Source: an uncultured Clostridia bacterium (GTDB lineage Bacteria > Bacillota > Clostridia > Oscillospirales > Acutalibacteraceae). Taken from it: a DNA stretch of 64,000 bases. How positions within the stretch are numbered: the stretch's first letter is position 1; every line of letters begins with the position of its first letter. This document shows positions 53,083-62,718 of the stretch, piece by piece. The stretch spans positions 1-64,000 of the forward strand of contig CANQGM010000009.1 in the NCBI GenBank assembly GCA_947623205.1. The letters run 5' to 3'. The translations under genes and the position numbers were made by a program. The notes below the pieces were generated by a model. That model did no database searches, was not told where the DNA came from, and saw only the letters and a list, made by a program, of their open reading frames with translations.

Positions 53083-54581
53083 TATTTGTTCCTCCTGCGG
53101 AGCCACATTACCATTCCGGTTACAAGGATTCCTACGGGAAGTATGATTATGAATACAACAAACAAAATATTCTTTGTAGTTAAATCTGTGATTCCGAGTT
53201 CGCCGCTGTCCATCGACTTGCTTTCAATAGTTATTCCGGTGTCATCTCTGTCGGCAACTGTGTTAATAACATTCATAAAGTATGCGGAATTGTTAAAGCT
53301 GTTATACTGCATAACTGTTGTGTTAAACATTGTAAACGAACCGAATACTACCACGCGTGACGACGTCTCGTCAGCGCCGGTTTTGATGCCCTCTGCGCCT
53401 ATATTCAGTTCTTCTCCTGTAATGGCGTCCCTGTAATCCCAGTCTTCGTCATAATCATAAGGCTGAACACCTGCCTTGGTCGATGTTTTAAGCAGACTGT
53501 GCGCCACGCTGTCATCATTAATTAAAATATCATGCGCATCGGTAACAACTACGGGAATATTGGGATTTTTAAGGTTATCCGTATAATAGTCGCCGTAATC
53601 TACAATAAATGCAAAGCTTGAATCTCCGCTTAAAAGTCTGTCGGTACTTGTTTCAAAAACATATCCTTCATTAACCTTCATTCCCCATTCATTAAGGAAA
53701 TCGTCAAGATTCGGTGTGTCTACCTTATCGGCACACGGTACATAAATAAGTGATTTGCCGTATTTTCCGTCATTGTCAAGCCAGTCAGAAAGCTTAGTTA
53801 TAGCACTTTCGTCAAGGTCAACCGACGGGGCGTAAAGTATTGCGACTGCCGCGTCATCATCAACGTCTCCGGTGGCAAGCGAAATTTCGTTTACCGAATA
53901 GGCGTTGTTTTCAAGCAGGTTTTTCATTGCGGAATAATTCTGCTCCTGGTTGCCGTTAATCATATCAACAACGACCTTATCCTCTGTTGTTACGTTGAGG
54001 ATAGCAGTAACTACCGCCTGCTCAATTTTTGTTCCCGTAAAGTTGTATGAGCCGTAATAGCTGTATGTCTGCTGGTCATATTCAAAGCAATCTTCAATAG
54101 TAAGCGCCCTGTACTCTGTTCCGCATTCAACAATACTAATATAGTTGTTTGCCGCTGTGCTCCAGTCAAGATCGGGATACTTTGAGGCAAACGTAGGAGT
54201 TGACGTAAGGTCAATGTATTCAATTTTTAATTTGCCGTTTGAATTACTCTTCATTTTTTCAAGCAGTTTTTTTGCCTGAACAAAGTAATTACCCCTACTC
54301 TCAAAATCGTTCTTTGTCATAAGAATATTTACCGTTACAGTTTTATCAAGATGCGACACATAATCAACCGTTTCGTCATGCAAAGCAAACGAATTGCCTG
54401 AAGTAAGGTCAATTGCTATATCGGGAAATTTTTCGTTAATAAGACCGCAAATAATATTAATTACTATAACTATGGCAATTACAACCGCTGTAATAACAAT
54501 TGAAATTGAGCCGTGACGGGCTTTTCTCGATTTTAACAATGCCTTTAATCTGCCCTTTTTCATTTTGTTTTCTTCACTCAT
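53082..54581 (-). CDS. GldG-like ABC transporter auxiliary protein
   Basis: A 499-residue membrane protein: a basic cytoplasmic N-terminus, a helix (SIVITAVVIAIVIVINII), a large extracytoplasmic domain with a ThuA/glutamine-amidotransferase-like fold (TVTVNILMTKNDF; KVVVDMINGNQEQ; AAVAILYAPSVDLDE) and a C-terminal helix (VVFIIILPVGILVTGMVMWL) ending RRRNK. This matches the GldG-type ABC family. In Bacteroidetes GldAFG supports gliding, but Clostridia do not glide that way, so another envelope function is likely. Confidence 0.87.
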   Translation of the reverse strand: MSEENKMKKGRLKALLKSRKARHGSISIVITAVVIAIVIVINIICGLINEKFPDIAIDLTSGNSFALHDETVDYVSHLDKTVTVNILMTKNDFESRGNYFVQAKKLLEKMKSNSNGKLKIEYIDLTSTPTFASKYPDLDWSTAANNYISIVECGTEYRALTIEDCFEYDQQTYSYYGSYNFTGTKIEQAVVTAILNVTTEDKVVVDMINGNQEQNYSAMKNLLENNAYSVNEISLATGDVDDDAAVAILYAPSVDLDESAITKLSDWLDNDGKYGKSLIYVPCADKVDTPNLDDFLNEWGMKVNEGYVFETSTDRLLSGDSSFAFIVDYGDYYTDNLKNPNIPVVVTDAHDILINDDSVAHSLLKTSTKAGVQPYDYDEDWDYRDAITGEELNIGAEGIKTGADETSSRVVVFGSFTMFNTTVMQYNSFNNSAYFMNVINTVADRDDTGITIESKSMDSGELGITDLTTKNILFVVFIIILPVGILVTGMVMWLRRRNK

Positions 54582-54595
54582 TTGTTTTACCTCCT

Positions 54596-55300
54596 TTAGC
54601 TCCAGCGTCTTTTTTCCAGAACGCGTACCGTAAAGAACAGAAAAAGACCCGTTACGCTCAGGAAGAATACAATGTCTGTTATGTTAAGCAGTCCGTATGT
54701 AAAATTTGTGTAGTAGTTCACAAAATCAATTTTACCGAGAATTTCGTTTATCCAGTTAATTGAAATGTAATTTGAAAATGTGTTCATCATATAAATGAGC
54801 AAACCTATGCCCATGCCCGCTACCGCGGCAATAATAACGCTTTCGGTAAGCACAGAAATGAACACGTTAATAGCGGTAAGCGCCGCACCCAAAAGCAAAA
54901 TTCCCAAGAATGTACATAAAATTACAGCCCAGTCGGGTGTTGTGAAAAATGAAATTACAAGCGCATATACAAGGAATATGCAGCAGCAAATTGCAAAAAG
55001 AATGAATGCCCCCAAAAACTTGCCTAAAACTATCTCGGTGAGGCTTGCCGGAGCGGTCAAAAGAGCCTGGTCGGTTTTTTGCCGTTTTTCTTCGGCAAAT
55101 GTTTTCATTGTTATAATAGGATTAACAAAAAGAATTATCACAAACATATTGCTGTAAACATATGATAAGCTGGACATATTCCCCTCAATGCAAATGGCAT
55201 AGAAGAAATATCCCGAAAAGAAAAAGTAAACCGCCATTACAACATAGGCAATGGCTGAATTAAAGTAAGCCGAAAGTTCTCTTTTGAGTATAGCGCCCAT
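54596..55300 (-). CDS. ABC-2 type permease, GldF-like
   Basis: A 234-residue permease with six hydrophobic helices; KRELSAYFNSAIAYVVMAVYFF at the N-terminus and MKTFAEEKRQKTDQALLTAP (about residues 63-82) are characteristic of GldF/NosY-like permeases. ATG 55300 overlaps the last base of the ATPase stop. It would pair with the upstream ATPase to form the transporter core. Confidence 0.9.
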   Translation of the reverse strand: MGAILKRELSAYFNSAIAYVVMAVYFFFSGYFFYAICIEGNMSSLSYVYSNMFVIILFVNPIITMKTFAEEKRQKTDQALLTAPASLTEIVLGKFLGAFILFAICCCIFLVYALVISFFTTPDWAVILCTFLGILLLGAALTAINVFISVLTESVIIAAVAGMGIGLLIYMMNTFSNYISINWINEILGKIDFVNYYTNFTYGLLNITDIVFFLSVTGLFLFFTVRVLEKRRWS

Positions 55301-56265
55301 TATTTAACTCCTCCCTTTCTGCTGCCGTTTGTCTGGTCCGCCGCGGTTAGCTTGAGGAACATATCCTCAAGGGTCTCGTTTCCTGACTGCATATCAAGTA
55401 TAGGACAACCTATTCTTGACATTGCGTTAAATACATCTCTGCGTATATCTGCGCTTTTGTCATATTCAACAACATATTTTGCAACGCCCTCGCGCACATC
55501 GTGATAATTTGAAACTCTGATCACCGCAGGAATTTTTTTGATTGCCGCTATTACGTTTGAAGAAATGCCTTCAATTTCAAGCGCTAATTTCTGTTCGCCC
55601 GAAACAGCGGTTGAAAGCTCGTCTGTCTTTGCGTCGGCAACGATTTTTCCGTTTGAAATAACAATTATTCTGTCGCAGGTCGCGGAAATTTCCGAAAGTA
55701 CATGAGAAGAAAAAATTACCGTGTGCCTTTTCCCGAGACTTTTTATAAGTTTTCTAATCTCAATAATTTGATTGGGGTCAAGACCCACGGTCGGCTCGTC
55801 AAGAATAAGCACCGGTGGATTGCCTATCAGCGCCTGGGCAAGACCGACGCGCTGACGATAACCTTTCGACAAATTTTTAATTATGCGGTCAGCCTGTTCG
55901 GTTATGCGTACAAGCCGCATAACTTCATCTATATGTTCCTTTTCAGGCAGCTTGACCTTTTTTAAATCAAATACAAATTCAAGATATTTTCTGACTGTCA
56001 TATCAATATATAGCGGAGGGATCTCCGGAAGATAACCTATTTTTGCTTTTGTTTTTTTAGGGTCTTCAAGAATTTCGCTGCCGTCAATGGTAACAGTACC
56101 GCTTGTTGAGGAAATGTATCCTGTTATCATGTTCATTGTTGTGGATTTTCCTGCCCCGTTAGGTCCGAGAAATCCAAGCACCTCGCCTGTTTCAACAGTG
56201 AAGCTGATGTCGTCAACGGCCTTTATGTCGCCATAATATTTAGTCAGGTTTTTTACCTCGACCAT
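55300..56265 (-). CDS. ABC transporter ATP-binding protein, GldA-like
   Basis: A 321-residue ATPase: Walker A GPNGAGKST (about 35-43), Q-loop GYLPEIPPLY, signature LSKGYRQRVGLAQAL, Walker B LILDEPTVGLDP and H-loop SSHVL, then a ~90-residue C-terminal domain usual in ABC-2 exporters. I chose ATG 56265, nine bases after GGAGTG; the upstream GTG at 56277 overlaps the Shine-Dalgarno. First gene of the operon ATPase-permease-GldG-DUF4340. Confidence 0.92.
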   Translation of the reverse strand: MVEVKNLTKYYGDIKAVDDISFTVETGEVLGFLGPNGAGKSTTMNMITGYISSTSGTVTIDGSEILEDPKKTKAKIGYLPEIPPLYIDMTVRKYLEFVFDLKKVKLPEKEHIDEVMRLVRITEQADRIIKNLSKGYRQRVGLAQALIGNPPVLILDEPTVGLDPNQIIEIRKLIKSLGKRHTVIFSSHVLSEISATCDRIIVISNGKIVADAKTDELSTAVSGEQKLALEIEGISSNVIAAIKKIPAVIRVSNYHDVREGVAKYVVEYDKSADIRRDVFNAMSRIGCPILDMQSGNETLEDMFLKLTAADQTNGSRKGGVK

Positions 56266-56297
56266 GTGGATCTTCACTCCTTAAAATTTACTTGTGC

Positions 56298-56323
56298 TAT
56301 GTCTTTTTATGTTTAAAGACATA
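56298..56323. repeat. Inverted repeat upstream of the Gld-like operon
   Basis: TATGTCTTT (56298-56306), 8 bases, AAAGACATA (56315-56323). It lies 33 bases before the ATPase start on the leader side, a plausible operator or leader hairpin. TATAAT-like sequences lie just beyond at about 56330-56345. Confidence 0.5.
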
Positions 56324-56506
56324 AATAAACATTATAAATTATACTATATCTCAGGTGATTTGTGTACATAATTTTTATAAAAATCAGCCTGCCGACACAA
56401 ATTTTCATTTTTTCATCACACAAAGTTTTTTATACGGGAATTATTAAACAAAATCTGATAATAATATTTATAGATAATTACAAAACATAAGGAAAGAAGT
56501 GCTTAA

Positions 56507-56860
56507 ATGGACTACTTAAATGCCTTTTGGGTGGGCGGACTCATATGCGTTGTAGGACAGATTCTTATAGATAAAACAAAGCTTACTCCCGCAAGAATTT
56601 TGACGGGGTTTGTTGTTGCAGGCGTTATTCTCGGTGCAGTCGGACTTTATAAGCCTCTTGTTGAATTTGCCGGAGCGGGTGCGTCGGTTCCTATAAGCGG
56701 ATTTGGATTTTTAATGAGCGACGGCGTAAAAGAAGCGCTTAAAAGCGAGGGCGCTCTGGGGATTTTAACAGGCGGACTGAAAAGTGCCGCCGCAGGAATT
56801 TCCGCCGCGATCTTCTTTGGACTTGTTGCCGCCGTGTGTACACGTTCGGGCGATAAATAA
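56507..56860 (+). CDS. spoVAE: Stage V sporulation protein AE
   Basis: A 117-residue integral membrane protein with about four helices; FWVGGLICVVGQILIDKTKLTPARIL at the N-terminus (split FWVGGLICVVGQ, ILIDKTKLTPARIL) and GASVPISGFGFLMSDGVKEA (about 62-81) are SpoVAE hallmarks. SpoVA proteins move dipicolinic acid into the forming spore. spoVAC and spoVAD usually stand beside it but are not here. GGAAAG precedes ATG 56507; no clear sigma-G promoter was recognised. Confidence 0.9.
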   Translation: MDYLNAFWVGGLICVVGQILIDKTKLTPARILTGFVVAGVILGAVGLYKPLVEFAGAGASVPISGFGFLMSDGVKEALKSEGALGILTGGLKSAAAGISAAIFFGLVAAVCTRSGDK

Positions 56861-56878
56861 CAAAACTGCTATTTTTAA

Positions 56879-56907
56879 GGGAACGGCTTTGACCGTTCCC
56901 ATTTTTT
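56879..56907. terminator. Terminator between spoVAE and ruvX
   Basis: GGGAACGG (56879-56886) pairs with CCGTTCCC (56893-56900), followed by T6 on the plus strand. Confidence 0.88.
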
Positions 56908-56914
56908 GCATAAG

Positions 56915-57325
56915 CTAATTTTTACTGTCAAGATAATTTTGCAATATGATAGTGGCCGCAACCTCGTCAACTACATTTTTGCGTTTTTTTCCGCGTGTGT
57001 TTGTTGCGTTTAAAAAACTGTGTGCGGTGACCGTTGTTCCCCTTTCATCCTGCATAACAGTCTGAACTCCCGTAAGCTCCGTTATCTGCCGCGCAAACAC
57101 ACGCGCATTCTGCGCGCTTTCACCCTCTGTGCCGTCCATATTTTTGGGAAGTCCCACTACAATAAGCTCTGCCTTTGTTTCACAAACGGCTTTTGCAACC
57201 TTTTCAAGCAGTTTGGACGGGGCCTTTTCAAAAATGACGGTGTAGGGCGACGCAAGAAATTCCGTTTTGTCGCATACGGCAATGCCTGTTCGCGCTTTGC
57301 CGAGGTCAACTGACATTATAATCAT
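56915..57325 (-). CDS. ruvX: Holliday junction resolvase-like protein (YqgF)
   Basis: A 136-residue RNase H-like nuclease fold. The catalytic Asp is in MSVDLGKARTGIAV (about residue 6), with VVGLPKNMDGTEG and DERGTTVTAHSFL conserved and a C-terminal DEVAATIILQNYL. The family acts in 16S rRNA maturation and/or junction resolution. ATG 57325 lies eight bases after AAAGGG; an ATG at 57331 is too close to it. It follows the histidine kinase gene's strand but starts separately. Confidence 0.93.
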   Translation of the reverse strand: MIIMSVDLGKARTGIAVCDKTEFLASPYTVIFEKAPSKLLEKVAKAVCETKAELIVVGLPKNMDGTEGESAQNARVFARQITELTGVQTVMQDERGTTVTAHSFLNATNTRGKKRKNVVDEVAATIILQNYLDSKN

Positions 57326-57365
57326 ATACATATCCCTTTCAACGTCTTTTTATTTGTTCTGCAAA

Positions 57366-58574
57366 CTAAAAATATTTAATTACAAATGTTGAGCCCCTGT
57401 CAGCACAGGAGTCAACGCTCAAATATCCGCCGCCTTTTTCAACAATAGTTTTTGCAAGCGCAAGTCCAATGCCAACGCTGTTTTCATCGGAGTTCTTCCC
57501 CTTGTAAAAGCGTTCAAAAATATGCGGCAAATCCTTTTGGTCAATGCCGCTGCCGTTGTCGCTTATGCTGATTTTTGTGTAGAGCCTGTTTTGCTCGGCA
57601 GCTATCTTTACGGTTCCTCCGCGCGGAGTATGCTCAATACAGTTTTTAACAATGTTGGTAACAGCTTCGCACAGCCACTTAAAATCACAGTTCAGTGTTA
57701 TGCTTTTATCGCATTCGGTTATAACCTCTACCTCTTTAATTTCGGCAAGAACCGCTGTATTCTGCCTGCACTCCTCAATAATTTTTGATAAATATTCCGG
57801 GCGCGACTTCAGCACAATTGAGTTTGCGTCAAGCTTTGACAGCGTGAGTATTGACTGAACCAAAAAATTAATGCTGTTTGTTTCGCGCCTTATGTCATTT
57901 AAAAATTCCGTCCTCACTTCAGGGGGCATATCCTCATTATCTGTAATATTGTCAAGCATTATCATTATTGATGTAAGCGGAGTTTTAAGCTGATGAGAAA
58001 TATCAGACAAAGAATCTTTTAGGTTTTCTTTGTCTTTAAGCGAGTTTTCAGACTGTTCTTTAAGCATAACAGTGGTTTTGTAAATCTCATTTTTCAGAGC
58101 CGACATTTCGTCCTCGCTGTTTTCATCAATTGCAAGGTCATATTTCTTTTTATTTATCTGAGCAATGTATTCGGTAATTTTATGCGTTTCCCTTTTGCGC
58201 TTTATGCAATAAACAATAAATACCGCGCACAGTGCAACACAAGAAAAAGCACTTATAAATGAATTTGCGGCAATTATCCCGGTTTCAAGTTCACCGTTTC
58301 TGTTTACAAGCCAGTTGGTGTCTGTTTCAATACCGTATTTTTTAAGCATTTCAACTGTGTTTTCTACATCAGCTTTATCATTAAGAATTTGTGCGATTCG
58401 GCTGTCAGAAATATCGGGATACTTTTCTTTTAAATCAGCTATTATCTGAACGACAGCCTCGTTTGAGTTTTTGCGCACTCTGTCTAATTCCGCATATGTC
58501 AGCACGGCGAAAAGCGAGGAAAAAATTATTGTAAGTATAAGAAAAACAATTATAAATCGGTATGAACGTTTCAT
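57366..58574 (-). CDS. Sensor histidine kinase
   Basis: A 402-residue membrane kinase. Two helices (about 8-28 and 98-122) bracket a ~70-residue extracytoplasmic sensor. The cytoplasmic part shows the phospho-acceptor His in SDISHQLKTPLTSI (about 194), then N box NIVKNCIEHTP, G1 DNGSGID and G2 VGIGLALAK. Start overlaps the response-regulator stop by four bases (ATGA). It probably senses an envelope stress or peptide and phosphorylates that regulator. Confidence 0.94.
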   Translation of the reverse strand: MKRSYRFIIVFLILTIIFSSLFAVLTYAELDRVRKNSNEAVVQIIADLKEKYPDISDSRIAQILNDKADVENTVEMLKKYGIETDTNWLVNRNGELETGIIAANSFISAFSCVALCAVFIVYCIKRKRETHKITEYIAQINKKKYDLAIDENSEDEMSALKNEIYKTTVMLKEQSENSLKDKENLKDSLSDISHQLKTPLTSIMIMLDNITDNEDMPPEVRTEFLNDIRRETNSINFLVQSILTLSKLDANSIVLKSRPEYLSKIIEECRQNTAVLAEIKEVEVITECDKSITLNCDFKWLCEAVTNIVKNCIEHTPRGGTVKIAAEQNRLYTKISISDNGSGIDQKDLPHIFERFYKGKNSDENSVGIGLALAKTIVEKGGGYLSVDSCADRGSTFVIKYF

Positions 58575-59221
58575 ATTTTCTCCAGCCTGTATCCAATTCC
58601 TTTTACTGTTTTAATAAGGTCTGTGTCAAGTTTTTTGCGTATTCTTTTTATATAAACTGTCAGTGTGTTGTCGTTGACATAGTTTCCGGCAATGTCCCAT
58701 ATTTTTTCAATTATAAGCTCTCGTGTTACAACTTTACCCGCATTTTGCGCAAGCACTGAAAAAATTTTAAATTCAAGCGCGGTCATTTCAATTTGTTCGC
58801 CGTTTTTAAAAACCGCCTTTTTTTCAAAATCAACTGTAATGTCGCCTGTTTTCATAACGCCTGAACCGCCGTTTTTAAGAGTGAGGCGTTTCATTCTTGC
58901 AAGCAGTTCCCGTGTAGAAAACGGCTTTGTAATGTAATCGTCCGCACCGAGCTCAAGTCCGTTTACTATGCTGTCTTCGTCGTCATATGCCGTAAGAAAA
59001 ATTGCGGGCGCGTCCGACAGCCTGTGAATTGTTTCATACAGTTCAAAACCGTTTCCGTCGGGCAGAGCTATATCTATTATAATTAAATCAAAGTCAAACG
59101 GAGCCGTTTTGAGAGCGCTTTCAAATGTTTCGCATAAGGTGGTTTTGTAACCGTTTTGCTCAAAGGAATAAACAAGCCCCTTTGATATGCTTTTGTTGTC
59201 TTCAACAAGTAATACGTTCAT
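58571..59221 (-). CDS. OmpR-family response regulator
   Basis: A 216-residue regulator. The receiver domain has acidic LLVEDN, phospho-acceptor Asp in LIIDIALPDG (about 51) and the lysine in ITKPFS (about 101); the C-terminal winged helix (TALEFKIFSVLAQNAGKVVTRE; TLTVYIKRIRKKL) places it in the OmpR/PhoB family. ATG 59221 follows GAGGAT. It lies just downstream of the ABC genes it probably regulates. Confidence 0.95.
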   Translation of the reverse strand: MNVLLVEDNKSISKGLVYSFEQNGYKTTLCETFESALKTAPFDFDLIIIDIALPDGNGFELYETIHRLSDAPAIFLTAYDDEDSIVNGLELGADDYITKPFSTRELLARMKRLTLKNGGSGVMKTGDITVDFEKKAVFKNGEQIEMTALEFKIFSVLAQNAGKVVTRELIIEKIWDIAGNYVNDNTLTVYIKRIRKKLDTDLIKTVKGIGYRLEKI

Positions 59222-59243
59222 AATTATCCTCATAAACGGAATT

Positions 59244-59265
59244 GGGCGGATTATTACATCCGCCC
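59244..59265. terminator. Hairpin between the ABC permease and response regulator
   Basis: GGGCGGAT (59244-59251) pairs with ATCCGCCC (59258-59265). It is G+C-rich but followed by few T on the minus strand, so it may only partly end ABC transcription. Confidence 0.45.
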
Positions 59266-59320
59266 TGAATCAATGCTGAATCTGCTGTTTTAAGTATAAC
59301 ACGATTTATAGCTATGTCAA

Positions 59321-62002
59321 CTAAATGTTGTCATTTCGTATTGTTTCAATAATATTCTGCCTGCCTACTTTGGCTATTGAAAATTTCATAATAAGCCATA
59401 CCATAACAAATACAAATACAATACTTATTAAAACAGCGAGCCACGGAAAAATATAGTCATAGTTTTTATTGGTATCAAAAGCACAGTATATTGCATATCC
59501 GCCCAGCAATCCCAGTGGTATGCCGATAATTAAAGACTTTGTTCCGTAGAAAAGACTTTCAAGCCGTATCATTCGGTCAAACTCTTTTTTTGTCATACCA
59601 ATTGATTTAAGCATTGCAAACTCCTTGCTTCTCAGCTTCATATTGGTAGTTATGGTGTTAAATATATTTGTTACGCCTATTAATGAAATTACAATAATAA
59701 ACCCGTAGATAAATATGCTTATCACGAGTGTTAATGCGTTATACTGGCGGGCATATTTGTCATAATTATCAACTTTGAGGTCAAAATATCCCGAGTCATT
59801 AATTTTTTGTTCGACTTCATCGGGATTTTCGGCATTGATACACATAAGGTAATTTGAGTTGCTTATGCTTATATTATTTTTAAACCAGTCATTGCTGACA
59901 ATAAGTGCTTTTCCTGCAAGTAACCTGCTGTTTTCAAGCTGTTTGGGAGTAGAATATACACATCCGGCTATTTCAATGTTTATTTTCTGGTAACTTATAT
60001 CATCATCGGTATCGCTTGACGCACCCGAGAACACTTCGCCGTCCCGAACATTAAAAAGTTTTACTGTTTTCTTTTCGTCATCAACATTATAAGAATATTG
60101 ATTGTATAAAATGCCCTTGTTTTTTACATTCTCGTATTCATACCCGAGCGATTTAACAACATCTTTATACACATTGTCATCTACTCCTATTATATCAAGA
60201 TATATTCCCTTTTTACCGTGATTTGGCGAGTATCTGAACAAGGTATCGTCATCTATTGCCTCATCTGTTATAAGCTTTTTATCAATTTCAAAATAGTAGA
60301 ATGCTGCCGCTTCAATTGAGGCAGATTTAATTCCGTCAAGATTACTTATTTGGGACAATTCATTCTGAAGTGTATCAGCGTCTGTCCCAAACCCATTGTT
60401 ATTTGAAACAACAATATTAAAATCCATACCCGAGTAATACTCTTTTGTGTATTTATTACCGTAATCAATAAATGAAGCTATTGTTATAAACAGGGTAACG
60501 CTGACAATAATTGAAATCACCGTTGTGCGGTATTTCTTTTTACTTCTTTTAAGGTTTTTATAGGCTATGTCGCCGCCGACGCCGAAAATCTTTTTTAAAA
60601 GTTTCGGCGATTTCAGCTTTTTATATTTTTTGCCGGTCTTTATGTCCCGGTTGCCTCTTATAGCGGTTACAGGCGCAATTCTTGACGCCCTTAAAGCTGA
60701 AGTAAGCGTGGACAGTAAAATCGTAATGCCCGCAAGCGCTGCTGCGAATAAAAGTACCCATACTGGTATGCTGTATAAAATTTTAATTCCGTTAAGAGAC
60801 TCGCTGAGCAAGATATTTAAAATCAATACAAGCAGGATTATAACGCCTATTCCAAGCAAAAGTCCAAGCGGAATTGCAATTACTCCGAGCATAAATCCTT
60901 CAAACAGCACATTTCTTCGAATTTGCTTTGAGGTTGCGCCTACGGACGCGAGCATACCGTAAAGCCTTGTTTTTTCCGTAATTGATATTGCAAAGCTGTT
61001 GCGTATTACAAACACGCTGGCAATAATGATTATAACAATAATTATTGACGCAAGCCAGTAAAGCATTGTTAATGTTGAATCGCTTAATCCGTAACCCTTG
61101 TAATTTAAAAGACTATAATTAAGGTTAATGAATTCAAACCTGCTTTTTGAACTAAATGCCTCGTTGTCGTCTTCGTCTTCCGGCCAATTTCCGCTAAAAT
61201 ATGCCCCTGCCTCATCTTCGGTTAATCCCGTTATTTCCGATGTAAATTTAACATAGTTTTTTTCACCTTCCGGGAGAAGGTCAATATATAGGTCAGCCTT
61301 ATCTGAAAGATTGTTTACATCGGCAATTGTAAATGCGGACGAGCAGGCAGATTCATTGTCCGTCATTATATTGTGACTTGCACAGTCGTTTAAAATACCC
61401 ACTATTTTATAAGTCCTGCTCTGCTTTACATCAATAAACTCTTCTGCCTTTATCATTTTATCATTAGACACACTGTATGGACTATGAGTATAATAATTTG
61501 TTCCGTTTTCATCTGTTCTGTCGCCTATCTCAAGGGTAATTGTATCACCTACGGAAAATTTTTTATCTGAGCTTTCAATTACATCCTGACTAAGCACAAG
61601 CTCGCTGCTGTTTTGAGGATAGCGTCCTTCCTGCAATGTCGTATCAAAACAATTGCCAAGCGCTCCGCTGCTGAGTGCGGTGACGGTTATATAAGGCTTA
61701 TATTTATTTTTAGGCTTAGGTAAATCAGCACAGCCCAGACTGTCCTGCACATAAACATTTTTTACATAGCGGTTGTTTTTTATTGTTTCAATGTCGTTTT
61801 TATTAACAACTCCGCTCACAGACAAATCATAGTCGCCGCTTGTATGAATTTCCGCGTTAATCATTGTTTGCTGCATACTTGCCGCCATACCCGCCACAAC
61901 GGTAATGAGCGCCGCAGAAAGCATAATGCCTATTATGGTTACAATTGTTCGGCTTTTGTTCATTTTTAGATTTTTGAGGGTAAGCTTATTAAGTATTTTC
62001 AA
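59321..62002 (-). CDS. FtsX/MacB-type ABC transporter permease
   Basis: An 893-residue membrane protein with an N-terminal helix (IVTIIGIMLSAALITVVAGM), a long extracytoplasmic domain, a first FtsX helix bundle (about 310-440), a second extracytoplasmic domain and a second FtsX bundle near the C-terminus (TLVISIFIYGFIIVISLIGV onward). MLASVGATSKQIRRNVLFEG and MLKSIGMTKKEFDRMIRLES are the coupling-helix motifs of the MacB/FtsX family. Such mechanotransmission transporters remove peptides or antibiotics or release lipoproteins without classic transport. It follows the ATPase by four bases. Confidence 0.93.
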   Translation of the reverse strand: MKILNKLTLKNLKMNKSRTIVTIIGIMLSAALITVVAGMAASMQQTMINAEIHTSGDYDLSVSGVVNKNDIETIKNNRYVKNVYVQDSLGCADLPKPKNKYKPYITVTALSSGALGNCFDTTLQEGRYPQNSSELVLSQDVIESSDKKFSVGDTITLEIGDRTDENGTNYYTHSPYSVSNDKMIKAEEFIDVKQSRTYKIVGILNDCASHNIMTDNESACSSAFTIADVNNLSDKADLYIDLLPEGEKNYVKFTSEITGLTEDEAGAYFSGNWPEDEDDNEAFSSKSRFEFINLNYSLLNYKGYGLSDSTLTMLYWLASIIIVIIIIASVFVIRNSFAISITEKTRLYGMLASVGATSKQIRRNVLFEGFMLGVIAIPLGLLLGIGVIILLVLILNILLSESLNGIKILYSIPVWVLLFAAALAGITILLSTLTSALRASRIAPVTAIRGNRDIKTGKKYKKLKSPKLLKKIFGVGGDIAYKNLKRSKKKYRTTVISIIVSVTLFITIASFIDYGNKYTKEYYSGMDFNIVVSNNNGFGTDADTLQNELSQISNLDGIKSASIEAAAFYYFEIDKKLITDEAIDDDTLFRYSPNHGKKGIYLDIIGVDDNVYKDVVKSLGYEYENVKNKGILYNQYSYNVDDEKKTVKLFNVRDGEVFSGASSDTDDDISYQKINIEIAGCVYSTPKQLENSRLLAGKALIVSNDWFKNNISISNSNYLMCINAENPDEVEQKINDSGYFDLKVDNYDKYARQYNALTLVISIFIYGFIIVISLIGVTNIFNTITTNMKLRSKEFAMLKSIGMTKKEFDRMIRLESLFYGTKSLIIGIPLGLLGGYAIYCAFDTNKNYDYIFPWLAVLISIVFVFVMVWLIMKFSIAKVGRQNIIETIRNDNI

Positions 62003-62005
62003 TTC

Positions 62006-62677
62006 TTACGCCTCCCTCACAATTTTGCCGTCCTGAATTGTTATAATACGGTCAGCCTGCTTTGCAATTTCGAGGTTGTGGGTTATCATAATTATTGTCT
62101 GGTTATAAGCGGTATTTGACAATTTTAAAATGCTCATAATGTCCTCGGTCGACTTTGTATCAAGATTACCCGTAGGCTCATCGGCAAGCAGAATTGCAGG
62201 ATTGTTGATCAGCGCACGGGCAATTGAAGTTCTTTGCTGCTGTCCGCCCGAAAGCTCGTTAGGCAAATATGTGCGTCTGTCGGCAAGTCCGAACGATCTT
62301 AGAATATCGTCCAGTCTTTCTTTATCAACGCTGCCGCCGTCAAGGTCACAAGGCAGAGTTATGTTTTCCTCAACCGTAAGAATAGGTATGAGGTTATAGA
62401 ACTGATAAACAATTCCTATTTGCCTGCGGCGAAATATTGCAAGTTTGTCGTTATTCATTACATTTATTTCTTTGCCGTCAATAAATATTCGTCCGTCTGT
62501 CGGTCGGTCAACGCCGCCTATAATATGAAGCAGAGTCGATTTGCCGCTGCCGCTCGCTCCTACTATGGCAACAAACTCGCCCTGTTCAACAGAAAATGAA
62601 ATGTCATCAACAGCATTAATCATATTTTCTCCGCTGCCGTATGTTTTAACCAGGTTCTCCACTTTTAAAATTTCCAT
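62006..62677 (-). CDS. MacB/LolD-type ABC transporter ATP-binding protein
   Basis: A 223-residue ATPase: Walker A GASGSGKST (about 40-48), Q-loop YQFYNLIPILT, signature LSGGQQQRTSIARAL, Walker B ILLADEPTGNLD and H-loop ITHN. The order and length are typical of the antimicrobial-peptide and lipoprotein ABC class paired with FtsX permeases. It is the first gene of a leftward cluster with permease, response regulator and histidine kinase, behind a promoter with direct repeats. Confidence 0.95.
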   Translation of the reverse strand: MEILKVENLVKTYGSGENMINAVDDISFSVEQGEFVAIVGASGSGKSTLLHIIGGVDRPTDGRIFIDGKEINVMNNDKLAIFRRRQIGIVYQFYNLIPILTVEENITLPCDLDGGSVDKERLDDILRSFGLADRRTYLPNELSGGQQQRTSIARALINNPAILLADEPTGNLDTKSTEDIMSILKLSNTAYNQTIIMITHNLEIAKQADRIITIQDGKIVREA

Positions 62678-62718
62678 ATTAAAGCCTCCGTTTATGAGTA
62701 TTTTGTATTACAACCCGA

